A stretch of DNA of 64,000 nucleotides from Astrocystis sublimbata (Eukaryota; Ascomycota; Sordariomycetes; Xylariales; Xylariaceae), in NCBI GenBank assembly GCA_022453515.1, contig JAJNNY010000019.1, forward strand, positions 248,001 through 312,000. The letters are read 5' to 3'. Positions 45,595-57,800 of the stretch are shown piece after piece; position 1 is the stretch's first letter, and each line of letters opens with the position of its first letter. A model generated the notes under the pieces. The model did no database searches, had not been told where the DNA came from, and saw only the letters and a list, made by a program, of their open reading frames with translations. A program made the translations under genes and the position numbers.

Positions 45595-48051
45595 CTTGAA
45601 GGTGGTTGATGAGCTGTGTTATAGGAGACACGAACGAGGAGAAAGTGTGTCGCTGAGGACGAGATGGAGAAGGACGGCGGCAGTAGTAGTTTGGGGAAGA
45701 AAGGGGATGGGAGGTTTAAGAAAGAGTGAAAGGGAAGCGGTGTGTTGGGGGGGAGCGAAGGCGGGTTTGGCGGTTGGCTATGGTGGGGAGACGTGTAGGC
45801 AGACGACTTCCTCGCTAGGTATAGCATGTGCAACCACAGCCGCATCAGGTACCTTAGGCCCAGGTACCTTGCCTTAGCCTTGGAGGTGTGCGGGCTGCGT
45901 GTGGTTGGTCCAATCTGAAATAGTGTGCTGTGACTGGACGGTAAACAGTGGGATCTGGAGAGGGACAGGCCACACTGCAGGGCCCAAATCGCCCCAAAGG
46001 TGGCCCAGGTGGAAGAACCGACAAGGGGCCAGCACGAAAACCAGAACCGGCGCAGAACTCTCAGGTAGCCACTACCCAAACAGGCAAGGAGTCTTGTTCT
46101 CAGCCAATCAGAGCAGCCGTAGGCGAGCAGGTCCCCTGTCGACATTGCCGACAAAAACATCTGCCCCGCTCTCCACCGCCTTCGGCCTGCTCATTTCGAT
46201 GCTTGATAGGTACAGTACGCCGAGGCACTACTAATAGTACAAGGTTAGATATTCGAGGTTGCTCGAGAATGAACAGCTACAATCTTGCCATTCTTTCCTG
46301 GTATTCCCCAAAGATGGCATCTTTCCAACGAACCATCATGATCCAAGACATGACACACTCGCATGTGCATTGTGCACTACATGTGAGCTGCAAACTGCTC
46401 GACAACGCATCAACAACTTGGAATCGTGGAATGGTGTGTGGTCGACCCTACCGAGCTACTACCTTGCAGACAGATCAAGCACTAGCCCCGGCGCAGCCTA
46501 GACTTATTGATTCAGGTACCCACCGAAAAAGATTGAACCTTGGCAATTTCAACCTCCCCGATTGGCCGACAGACCATCGTCAATTCAACCTCACCCCTTT
46601 CGTTCTGCACAAATGGCACTCTACACAGATCAAGACATGGACATGGACATGGCCAATCTTCACGTTCTAGTATCCTGGGTCCTAATTGCGAAGAATTGTG
46701 TCTCGACCAAAAGTTGAGGTAGTACCTGTCACGAGTAAGCAACAATAGCAACCACTGACTAAGTAGGTACCTATAGTAAGTACAATATGCGCACATACTA
46801 GTACTACGAGACTTCCAAGGTTGAATAGTTCGTGACGTACTATTCTGTACCTATTACCAATTTGGCAACTTATTTGCTAATAATCAACCACATTAATATG
46901 CCTAAGTACTTGAAGTTCCATACGCAGTTGCGATACTTGATGTTCTATTGTATATATGAACATCCGTATGCTCTTATCCGAATTCAATGATAGGAGGCAA
47001 AAAGGTGGTAGGTACGCGGTGTGGGCGGGTTCTGATTCTGTGAGGAACTAGCGCTAAAGTTGTTTCAATCGATGATTATTATACGGGATTAATTTGAAGT
47101 TTTAATATATAATAGAAGATGCTCCAGTTCAGAGAATTCACCAATTCATCTCACTCAAAACTGGGGATTGTGTGGTGTTGGATGGGGCAATACTGTGTCG
47201 AGAAGTGATGCGTGATCGCGATATTAATACAAATTGCTAGCAGAATTACAGTATTCTACAGTGAGGTAGGTGAGACAGCCAGCTGAATGTAAAATTTCAC
47301 ACGCAAACTTAATGTGGGCTAACAGCCGAAACCACCATCCAGCTAGTAGTATGGTATCAGAACGAATGCATAGGCCATTAAATCAAGAATCTTAGATAGA
47401 CACGTCGTTTCACAAGAGCCAGCATCGCCAACATCTTCCAATCCAGGTCGCAGCATAGGCAGGTAAATTGTAAGAGACTTGAATGATGATGTGTCAAAGA
47501 CTCATTAATTCGTGTTCATTATTTCCGTTATTCTATAGGCTGTGAACGTCTTTTTTATCTTTGATGCCCTGTTTCATACCCCGACACCAGCCGAATGATG
47601 AGCTCGGCATTTTATTCCCACACCCTGTTGTCATGACTGACAGAAGAAAAAAAAATAAACCCCAGTGGTAGAAAATGCGGATATCTGGGTGGTTTTTGCT
47701 CAAAGACCACTTCCCATAAAGCGGCATGCGATATCCAGTTTGTTGCGATGCTTAAGGGACACAATACAACCACACTCGGGGAGGCAGTGGCATCTCACGA
47801 GCTTAGCTCTCTCTCTCTCTGCGCAATCCTCATCTCCTCGTCGTGTCGTGGTCTCTATGGTAGTCTAGACAGCAGAGCTTGCTTCTCGACTCGCGTTTGG
47901 TGGCGCTCGGAAAAGCTCGAAATTGTGACCGGGCGCTATGCAAATGAAACAAATATCTTTACATATACACAGTTCAAACATGAACTATTTCGCATATCCT
48001 GTAGGTAGTTGGAAGCTGGAAAAAACAGTACATGACCAATGTCCCACACGC
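45595..48051. other. Intergenic, about 2.5 kb, tub2 promoter and 3' side of the Byr4-like gene
   Basis: A G/A-rich tub2 leader lies at 45595-45760. The rest is mostly AT-richer DNA, with TACCTAGGTA units near 45848 and 46765, a strongly AT-rich stretch around 47050-47130 and a (CT)n run near 47809-47822. No gene supported. Confidence 0.55.
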
Positions 48052-51000
48052 TCAGCCTGCAATCATCATCTGCATGCGTCGACTCATTCCATTAGAAGGC
48101 GACGTGCTGACAGATGGGCTGTTGAGCGAAGGGTTGGTTTGGTGAGACATGCGTCGCGTGGGGCTCGATGTAGGCTCGTCGAAAACACGGGTGAAGGCGG
48201 GACTCCCATCTGGCCTCATGTGTTTGGGTGTTCGTCCGGGACTTTGCGTGATGTGGTCCTCACGGCGGACTAGCTCCGATAGGCTATCGCGTAAATCTCC
48301 GGCACGCTTCACCAATTCTTTGAGGCTATTTGTATCAAAATACATCTTGCCACGAGAGGGCACCTCGAGATCATCGTGCTCAGAATGGTGGGTGTCTACC
48401 TCATATCCAGTATCACGCTTGTTCATCGTCTCCATAACAGATCGCGCAACTTTGGTAGAGCGGGACTCTGCGATTGGGTTTTCTGGGGTCCTGGGCCTCT
48501 GAACGCAAGCCTCGGCATCTGCATTGTCCCATGTGCCGAATATATCGTCATCGGGCGCGAAGACAGATCGACGGCGAACAGAAGATGAAACGCCATGGTG
48601 GGGTTGGTCTCTTGTCTCAAGGGAAGAACCGTCGAATCCTTGGTCGATGAAACGTTCGTCGATAGACGCCAATTCCGAGCCATCTGCCGTCTCAATATCT
48701 GGCCCGCCCGTGTCCTCATCAGGGGAAGCCAGAGCTATGATTCCTTCCGCTTCATGCCATAACTTTGCCGATGAGCCAATAAGCATATTCATTTCTCGAC
48801 CCAAGCGGCAAAGTCGTTTCAGGTCGTTGACCAAGAGAGACAATTCGCGTATCTGGCCGGAATGAGCCTTCACCGTGGGTTGCTTCTCCTGAATCGATGG
48901 CGGAACAAGCATTATTATTCCATTCTCGATCTTCTTTCCAGTTTGACCTGCATCGAAACTATCGTCTTCCTCGAAGTCGAAATCTTCATCCCAATCTTCG
49001 CTGACGTTCTTCTGGCCTAGGCCCCACGTGCCGAATTTGGTGGTAGACTTCGCTATTTCCGTCGAATCCGGGACCACCGGTACACTCTGACTGCGCACAT
49101 GAGCAGCTACGAAACTCTTACGGCTAGCGGATCGCCCGCCTCTCAGATCGAGCTCTTGTTTGCCATGGACGGTTTTCGGTCGGTAGGCCAAGCCGTGCTT
49201 TTCATGTTTATCGTGAATTGCAGATTCCGTCCAATCAAAAATAGTGCTTCGAGGTCGTTCCCTGGCGGTACGTTCTCTGGCAACTACAAAGTGCCCATCA
49301 GGGTTAGCGTTGCCACTGATCCTCCCCAGTGTTGTGCGTAATTTCGTACTACCTCGCCGAGAATTCATAGAACTAGGCGGGGAAAGGTGATTGTAGAAGT
49401 CAGCCTCGTCCGCCCTTGCCCAACCCAGGTCATCGTCATCATCCAGAGACAAGCGGTTATACGTATTGTCGGTAGAAAATCTTGAGGCAATGGGGTTATG
49501 TTCTGATATATCGTCGTCTTCAATGTTCGCAGCACGGAAGCGTGCCTCAAATTCTTCATAGGCAGCCCGAACAGGAGTAGAGGCGCTCTCATCTTCTTCC
49601 ATAATCTTATTGCTAACATCAAACGACGGCCCTAGAATCTCGTGAATCGAAAGGCGTTTTAATTTATTATTGTTGCCTGCGGTGCGAGGTGGTGATTCGT
49701 CGAATATTAAATCCAAAGGTCCATCCAGAGCTCGCTTGCGGTCCGAGGCCGCAGTCCTAAAGGAGTCAAATGGCGTATCGGTGTTGAAATCAATGTCCTC
49801 GTCGTCACCTGAATTGAAACCACGATGGTCCTCGGAACTACCAACTGTGGAAGCACGATCTAGCGTGCGGGTATGAGAACCATGGGAAACGACCCTTGAT
49901 GACACCGAGGGACTCACTTTCGTCTCCTCGTGTCGATCGGGCACTGCCGAAGATGATGAACCAAGGCGATTCTCCTCGACATGAAAGCTTGACAGTCGTG
50001 AGAGTGGGGGCAGCGGAGATGGCAATGGAGATGGAGAACCACATCTGGATATCGGTGGACGGAAAATTGCTGCCAAATCAACCTCGGCCTGGGAGACTTC
50101 AAAGTCTTTCCCTATCTTCTCTTGAGGGATGCTCCTGCTAGTATTCTTTCGCTCTTCGTCTGCGATTGGGGCGGAAACATGTCGTTTGCCTGGTGTTGAC
50201 TCAGCCCCCCTCTTACGACGTCTCAGACTACTCGTTCTTGCTATCCAATTTGTAGGCGAACTGAAATGCATCGAAATCGACCTCTTAGGATGTTTCGAGG
50301 GCGTTGCCTCCGTCGAGCCCGGCTCTCCTCCGGGATTAGGGCTGTCATTAGTATTATGGGGTGAGGAATCGTCAATCTGGACAGGTCCATTTGCTGTCTC
50401 TTCAGAGCGATTCATCGTGAATTTATTAGGGGTAACAAGGTATACGTGCTGGCTTTGTTGCTGACCAAGACGGATGCGCCTGCCTATAGGCTGGGTGTGA
50501 CTGTCAATGCCTCTTGATGATGTGTTTTTTGAAGTATTGTAAATCTTAGAGTGCCAGAATGACTTCCATCTGGAATGTTCATTTCCGATCGGACTGGGAG
50601 TGGCGTCCTGGCGGCCGATTCCCACGGTCTGAGACCGAGGCCGGTTGGATTGATCAAACGAGAATCTGGGCAGCGGCGGGAGATCTTCGGGATTCAACTG
50701 GTGCTGTAACGTGGCAGATCTCTGGTGACTCGTTGCCGGTCTTCGTAGCGTCATCTGAGCCCTGGATCCTCGCCTCTTTGGGAAGCCCGCGTCCTCTGAA
50801 CTTGTTCCCGGCGCACGTTTGACCAGCTTGTTCGGTGGAAGCTGGCTCGGAGTATCCCTTGTCGCAGGCAGTATCGGAGCAGCAGATCCGAAAGAGAAAA
50901 GGGAAGGTGAGTCGGGACCAACACTTGACCTTACACTTCCATGCTGAGATAGCGGGCGAATAGATAAACGTCGTCTCCAGGAGCCGTTCGAAGACACGGA

Positions 51001-51769
51001 GCCTTGGGGGTCATCGATAACGGGTGCCGCCAGGCCAGATTCGCCCTGCTTAACCACCCTGTGCGAATGTCGTGAAGTTGGAGGCTTCGGTGGTGTTATG
51101 TGGGCATGGGAGGGTCGTCGGGAAATGCGCGTCTGTGCTGGTGTGGCAATAGCAGGTACCGCAGATTGGCGCAGGGGCAGCCCGGACTGGTCTTGGGCAA
51201 CAGGTGGCGCCGTGGACGCTGCCGAACTTGTGCCCGGTCGGGACAACGTGAAAGACTTCGAGCAATCGCGGTCGGGGGCAGGTTTCGGTCTTATTGAAAC
51301 GGCGCTGCTATGGGCAGTGTAGTGCTGTTCGCCCTCGGGAAACTGGCCGAAGACGAGACCCGTTGCTGCCGCAGCGACGGCAGTACCAGCCCCAATAAGC
51401 TGTCGCAAGACTGAACGTTAGTATTATAACCAAACTAGCATCTCAAAAATGCATCGACGGCAAGTTCATGGCATGAGTCCGATTGGTATGCAGAGCTGAA
51501 GTCGAGGCAATTGGTCTATGTGCGCGCAGTTTTATTTTCCCTCCTTTTTTTTTCTCTGGTAATGCGAGATAAATTTGGAGAGGGCCGTTGTTGTATATAT
51601 TATTGCGTGCACCGCCGCCCTGAGTTTCGGGTGGGTAGCAGGAAATCGGCGTCTCAAGCCAAGTGCTGAGACGAGGGCCCACCAACTAACTGCATTGCGA
51701 TGGTACCGGAGCGAAGGAGGGGGACAGATTCAGGATCGAGATTCGACTTACACTAGGGACTGACTGCAT
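48052..51769 (-). CDS. Large disordered protein, tentatively Byr4/Bfa1-like
   Basis: Exons 51769-51752 (MQSVPS) and 51399-48052; intron 352 nt with an ideal GTAAGT donor and a CTAAC branch site 17 nt before the CAG acceptor. 1121 residues. Ser/Arg-rich throughout, with poor folding potential until about residue 780, where an acidic EDWDEDFDFEEDDSFD segment leads to IMLVPPSIQEKQ, HSGQIRELSLLVNDLKRLCRLGREM, a helical region, and later YFDTNSLKELVKRAGDLRDSLSELVRREDH. The acidic motif followed by a PPSIQ-type helix resembles what I recall of Byr4/Bfa1, the septation-network GAP partner of Cdc16/Bub2; this is tentative. The 5' end LIGAGTAVAAAATGLVFG is a hydrophobic stretch that could be membrane-associated. 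Start depends on the inferred first exon. Confidence 0.75.
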
Positions 51770-51863
51770 CTCGAAAGCCAGCAGAGGTGGCTGGGAAGAG
51801 GGAAGAGGAGCCTTCAGCTGAGAGGCACAAGGAAGAAGATCGTGTTCTCTTTAGTGTGTTCAT
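51753..51863 (-). promoter_or_regulatory. 36-codon uORF overlapping the start of the Byr4-like gene
   Basis: ATG at 51863, stop TAG at 51755-51753. It is in a different frame from the inferred start at 51769 and terminates one base before the exon 1 donor. If transcribed it would divert ribosomes from the main start. Confidence 0.4.
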
Positions 51864-54800
51864 GGCCCCATTGCTCGTCAAGACATTACAATCTCCGTGG
51901 GTGAGGAGCTGGGGAGCACGAGGAATGCCAGTGAATGCGACCCGCACCCGGACCACGTTTTGTGACCCTCGGCCTTCTGGAGACAGCTGCAACTCCGGGG
52001 TGTGAGTGTGCGCGCGTGTGCGAGCACGTGGACCAGTGGCGATGTGGTGTATATGGTATACCAGTGCAGGTTTGTGGTGTATGGTATGGCGTATGGCGTA
52101 CAACTATGGTGTATTTGGTGTTCTGGGGCGAATGGCGAGAGGACGGTCGTGGCTCAAGCGGCCTGGCGTGTAAGAAGAGGGTGCAATGTTTGTGGGGACG
52201 GACGGTCGAGAGAGAAAGCGACAACGGAATTGGAAGTATTATGACGAATGAATGGACGGCATAGAGGCTCTCGGATAGTGCACACACAACAGACCACCCA
52301 GGCGGCGAGGGAATCGAAGGTCGCAACAACGGACGCAGAAGAATCAACAAGCCCAGGACGGCATCGAGGCCGGCGACAAGAGTGGAGATGGAGCCGCGCA
52401 GACAGGCAGAAAGTAAGCAGGCAGGCGGGCTAACGTCTCACTACGAGCAAGCAGCCGGCTGTGACGGTCGACTATACCCAACACGTGCAATTAGGGAAGG
52501 GAAGTCGAGACGGCGTCCATTTGCTACACCTGAGTTAGGTAGGTCGTAGGACGTAAAGGACGTAGGCCAGGTCGGCAGCTGAAACCACCAGCGCAGATCA
52601 GATCGAGGGCTGACCACGCGACGAACGGGGACGGGCTGACGAAGGGAACCTTGGAAGTCTGTCGGATACCCAGGGCAGAGGCAGAGGCAGAAGCAGAAGC
52701 AAAAGGCAAGAGGTAGGAAGGTTAGGTATGTAATTAGAGACCTGGAGGTGCAGGTGTAGAGGCGAAGGCAAGAGGCAGAGAGGATGTCGCCCGCAGGACA
52801 AGAGAAGAAGGCGCAGGAGAACACGGGAGATGGTTGTAAGTTCCAATTCTTTTTTTTTTACTCGTACCCTTTCGATCCTTCCCTCAGGTATCCTACGAGC
52901 CGCAAGATCCAGGTCCAGGTTGGCTCGGTCTCAGGAGCTGCTGGCTGCAGAACAAACAATTCATTTTCATCTTTCCCCTGCTCAGTACATTGATACGGTG
53001 CAGTGCTGCGTACCCACGCGCATTGAACAGTGTACGCTATTTACATCATGCTATAATAGATTGGCCCTGCGCTAGGGCGACGAGGTGCTCGGATGCTAAG
53101 GGACTAGGCTAGTTGATCCAGAGGGTCGAGGGTACGTCTTTGCAGTGGTAGTAAGGTGGTAGTAGTAATAATAATATTTGGGAATCGTCGGAATAAACAA
53201 TAATAAAAATAAAAATAAGCTGGCTGCTAGACGCGGATTGGATGTTTGATGAAGGAGAAACCACGTCGCGGGCTGGGATCTCATTGGTACGTACCTACAT
53301 TGCTTAGCACCTGGGCACCTTGGCAGCTCCCCTCGCTCCCCTCGCTTCCTGTACAGTATGCCGCGCTGTACCGTCGTGGCAATGAGCCTATTTCTGCCTC
53401 TGGGCTCCGCACCAGAGCGTGTTGGGCCGACGGCACATGCAGGGCCTGAGGTACCTGGTCGCTGCCGGTATCAGCTGCGAGATTGCGAGTACCGTCTACT
53501 CGTAAGCCCATCGACACTTTTGCACCGAGTGGGGCTGGCACTGTGCTGGTGGTAATTACGGCGTTGAGCGAGACCTGCACTGACGGTCCTGCAAGTCAAG
53601 TCCTGGTGGACAGGCCTAGCCAGCCGGGGCGTTGCTTGCGGGCCAAGACCCAGTGCCCTGTAACATGCCAGCATTTGCCCTGGCGCCTACATAGGTACCT
53701 AAGGAGAGCCCTAGCCCCCTAGCATAACGCGCTGTGCCGCCCTGCTGCTGCACACCACCGGCCAGTCAGACGAAGTACCTGTCGCGCCCAATCTATGCGT
53801 TCTGCTACCTCCATACTCGGACATATCGTGGATGCGCATGCGCATCCACAGCTGGGTACGGCAGGCAATGCGGGCAATGTCAATCATTGTCACGCATGCT
53901 GTACGAGTAATCTTCGACAATGACGCTTCTGTACGATTGTTGTTCTAGCGTAAAACCTCAAACAAGGGCCTTCCCCGGTCCAGCCCTGCACGCCCTGCTG
54001 AGCCATGCCTCCCTCCATCCACTCCCGTGCCACTATCTACATTGATTTCCAATAAGCTTCAAGGTTCCAAGGTTGTCTACATACTTGGAGTGCATACCTT
54101 CATAAGTACACGGATACAATCGACGACGTGCAGCAGCAACGCGGTCCGCCTGGGTCTCAAATTCCGGCCATGCCCGATTCCACTACCTAACGTAGAGATG
54201 CGCTAAGCAGAGACAGATCAAAAAGCAATGGACAGTGTCGGGTTTCTCTTCTACTCTACCTACGCTCGGGTTCCGTTTACAAGCAGGCCGTGTCGTCCAA
54301 GGGCGTATCAGTCGGTATTAGTTACACCATATTCGCTGCTTGCCTTGCTGACGCCATCTGAATTGCAGTCTATCGCGTCGAACAACGCAGTCCAGCCACA
54401 CCCAGCTATTCTTCCGGATTCCCCGTACTTGGGCTATTTTACTCATATATTTGCTAACCTCGACAAACGGCATGAGCACGACAACTCTTGTTTACTGCAA
54501 AAATCGTATGAAATATCATTGCCCTTACGTCTCGTATCAGGAACAGAGTGTGGTGTATATGCATTACACCTTGATGCCTAAAGAAAGTGCTGAATGCTAC
54601 AGCGTCCATGCCTCTCCGCGCCGCCAGGGCACATGAGGAACGATATCCGACAGGCGCTATGCCTCGAGATGGGCATGCATGCGATGACGATGTACGGGCG
54701 GGCCTGATGTACGGTAGTCGCCCGTGATTCCCACCATGATATGCACAGGTAGATGCGTATGGCACAACGCCATTCCCCACATGTCTCTCAGCCTATCTAC

Positions 54801-57800
54801 AACTAAGCTATCGAGATCTAGAGCACCACCAACATGCTACTGTTGGTTTTCCCAGTTCTATTCTCCGACTCGTTTGTCGTCTAGTTGGCTAGCGCAACTG
54901 GGCTGGGTGTCTGCGCCAATGAAGAAACGGTTCGGACGTTGTATAGACGAACCAGGTCACAGCCAGGCCTCGACAGGTAACGTCTAAGAGGACCAAATAA
55001 CGCTCGCGCTTAATCTAGCGGTGTTTGAGGGCGAGGCGAATCGTCGCTTTCTATTGGTTACAGGCTTGTTTTTGGACGCCAACACCATGCAGCACACGAC
55101 ACCAAAGTCTTAGAGCATCAGCGTCCTGGGGTTTTCCTGGCAAATCGCATGTTGTAAAAGTCAAGTGTTCTCTTTCTTTCTCCCGCATCTGTCGAGTCTA
55201 TATGGCAACGTCGGAACCGGTTATCCTTTAGCGCATCGAATTATCCTTCTCAGGTCTTCTCGACTGAAACGGTAGCGACCTAGTAGAACCAACGACCTAC
55301 CCTACCATAGTATAGTACCCTCTTCCGGATGAACACGCAAGGCCTGCATGCTACCAGAACCCACGTCCCGTCCTATGTCTCCAAGCAAAAACTAGATGGG
55401 CTCGATGGGTAACGCAACGCACCCTGCCGACCCTGTTGAATGCGGCACGATGTACTTGCGCTATCTGTACGAGGACGTAAGTAAACAACTCCTCCAAATG
55501 GAATGTGGGGGGCGATCTAGATGCGAGTTGCCTAGTGCATTCAACATGCCTGAGTAGTACTTTCTACCTGTCAGCCTTACGAGGTCAACAGCTAGCAATA
55601 CGCTGGTTCCAATATATGCCTCTGTTTCTATATGAAGATGCCTAACACAGTTGTTGACAATAATCGTACATCGTTGGTTGTATGTAGTCTATCGGGTTCG
55701 CTTCAAAACCTATCTTAGCTTGCATCCGGATTATCGGATCGTCATAATTCCTCCGAGAGCCGCAAGGGACCACTTTTGCGCCCGGGACTAATTCCTGCTC
55801 GAGCACGTATTCCGCCCTTTCGTGATGCAGCCAGCCAACGAAAAATCAAATAAGTGGTAATTTGATGAAAGTCCAGCAGCCCCGCCCTGGCATGCCTGAC
55901 CCCTTGCTCTAGTAGGAAAGCTGCGCGTACGTGCTCGTACGTGAGCGCTATCCAGTTCAGTCCCCAATTGAGTCTTCTTCAACTAGAGACTATTTAGCAT
56001 GGGCAACACCCCTTGCTGCTGAGACTACCTAACTTCCTACGAGTAGTAGTCACCTATTGACGGTCGTTTTAGGTTGTATCCGAACAGGAGGAATAAAAGC
56101 TGGGCAGCCGACGATCAACAGCTGTAAACCATTGGCCTCGTCCAACGCCATCCATCATAGCCGCTGTTTGTCTCAGCTGCTGACAGCCAATCCAGAAGAT
56201 CCTTGTGGCTCCTTCTCCTCACATACTGTGCATTCGCAGCCCACTTCACCCAATGAAAGCCACGGGTTGCGACTTGTTACGCATCATGACTCGTCCTCCA
56301 TTCCTTGGTTTTCAGTTGATCTAGGGAAACAAGCAGCTTGTAAGCTTGTGTCACCATCGGCTCGTCTTCTCCTCCCGCACATATCACATACATATCGCCA
56401 CGGTCTACAATGTACGAAAGGTCCGGCTCGTGTATCCAGCCGTCTCCGTACCAGCCCACTTATTCAGCTTTCCCGTCTTGCCGTTATCCCTCGTGCCGCA
56501 GCACAATTCGTTTTCCTAGACGTGTACAGGTATCATGGTGTATGAGCCCAAGAGAAACACAACTGTGGGTTCCGGCGCTACGAGAAACAGAAATCCTCGT
56601 TGTCCATGTGTGCTCTGATATGATATACCCGCCCGCTCGCGTGACAATCTTGGGGGATCCGCAATGCTTTAATTCCCAGTAGCTATCGCTGCACATATGT
56701 ACAGAAGCGCCGCCAGTGGGCTCACATGCGCCAGAATTAACTCTTGCAGTGGCCTGCCGAAGAAATGATATGAGACCCCGTTGCCATCCTACAGTGGCCT
56801 CCAAGTTCGGGTTTTCTTGCTACTGGTTACAACTGTTCTCTCAAATGCAAAGAAAGTATAACGCAATCTAGCAAGTACATCTATCTATCGATATCTTCGT
56901 AACCGAGAGCACAGATTTCTTGCAATCCCATGCGGTGGTGACGCAGCTTTCTTCCCTTCTGATTCCCGTAATCTAGGACCCTAGAGATACGAGTAGACAA
57001 ACTGACTGCATCCCGATCCTTCTGCAGATATTGCTCTTAGCCGGTGGTTTGGGACAGATGAATCTGGGATCATCGCTGTCCGTCAGACGAGCAGTTTCAC
57101 TTCGAAGCGACCCAACGAGATCAAGGATTCCCCAAGCAACCTGGGGATTGTGGGGACGAGTTTGTTTGGATGCGCGCCTCTACGCGTTTTGCTCTCAATA
57201 CGGTAACTGGTTGGGCGTTCTGTGCTCCAACACCCCCTATGTCCCGTCATCTACGCCAACAACATAACATCATAGTTGCTCAGCTCACGTTTCCTCCTAA
57301 AATAGGCACAGCCCCCTAGACTACTCTTGCATCCATGGCCCCTCCTTTACTTAGCTTGGCAGCAGCGACCCCTCATGCAGCATGACATTCTATCTTCGTT
57401 TAGATCGTCTTCTATCGTGTTTTGTTTGGTATGCCTCAATGCGGCGAAGATCTCATCTATGCGCGGACTAAATGGCCCTTTCTTGATGTGGCTTGAGATG
57501 GAGCGAGACCGGTGTATCCACTGACCATCGTGCCTACGAGTCAGGCGAAGCAAGTAACAACTGCCGTAACCTTAAAACAAGGTAAAATTCACGTTTCCGT
57601 CTGTCGAGGAAACTAATTAGCTTCTTCCGACTCGGCTTCATTGGGTGTGCCTAGGTTGCGAGTGTCTAGCAATGCCGCTCGCTTGGTGAGTATTACCGAT
57701 TCAGCACACACGGCCCACCTGGATATTCCTAGGACTTTTCACAGAAGTCTGACCATATGTGGATTTCGTGTACGGTCACTACATACGAAAAAAGTTATAT

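Noticed and set aside
52441..52846. Cys/Phe/Leu-rich - strand ORFs
   Set aside because: Produced by the GGCAGA tandem repeat read in reverse; not a membrane protein.
54228..54581. 117-codon ATG ORF in the gene desert
   Set aside because: No recognisable motif, no signal peptide of convincing quality, no codon bias seen.
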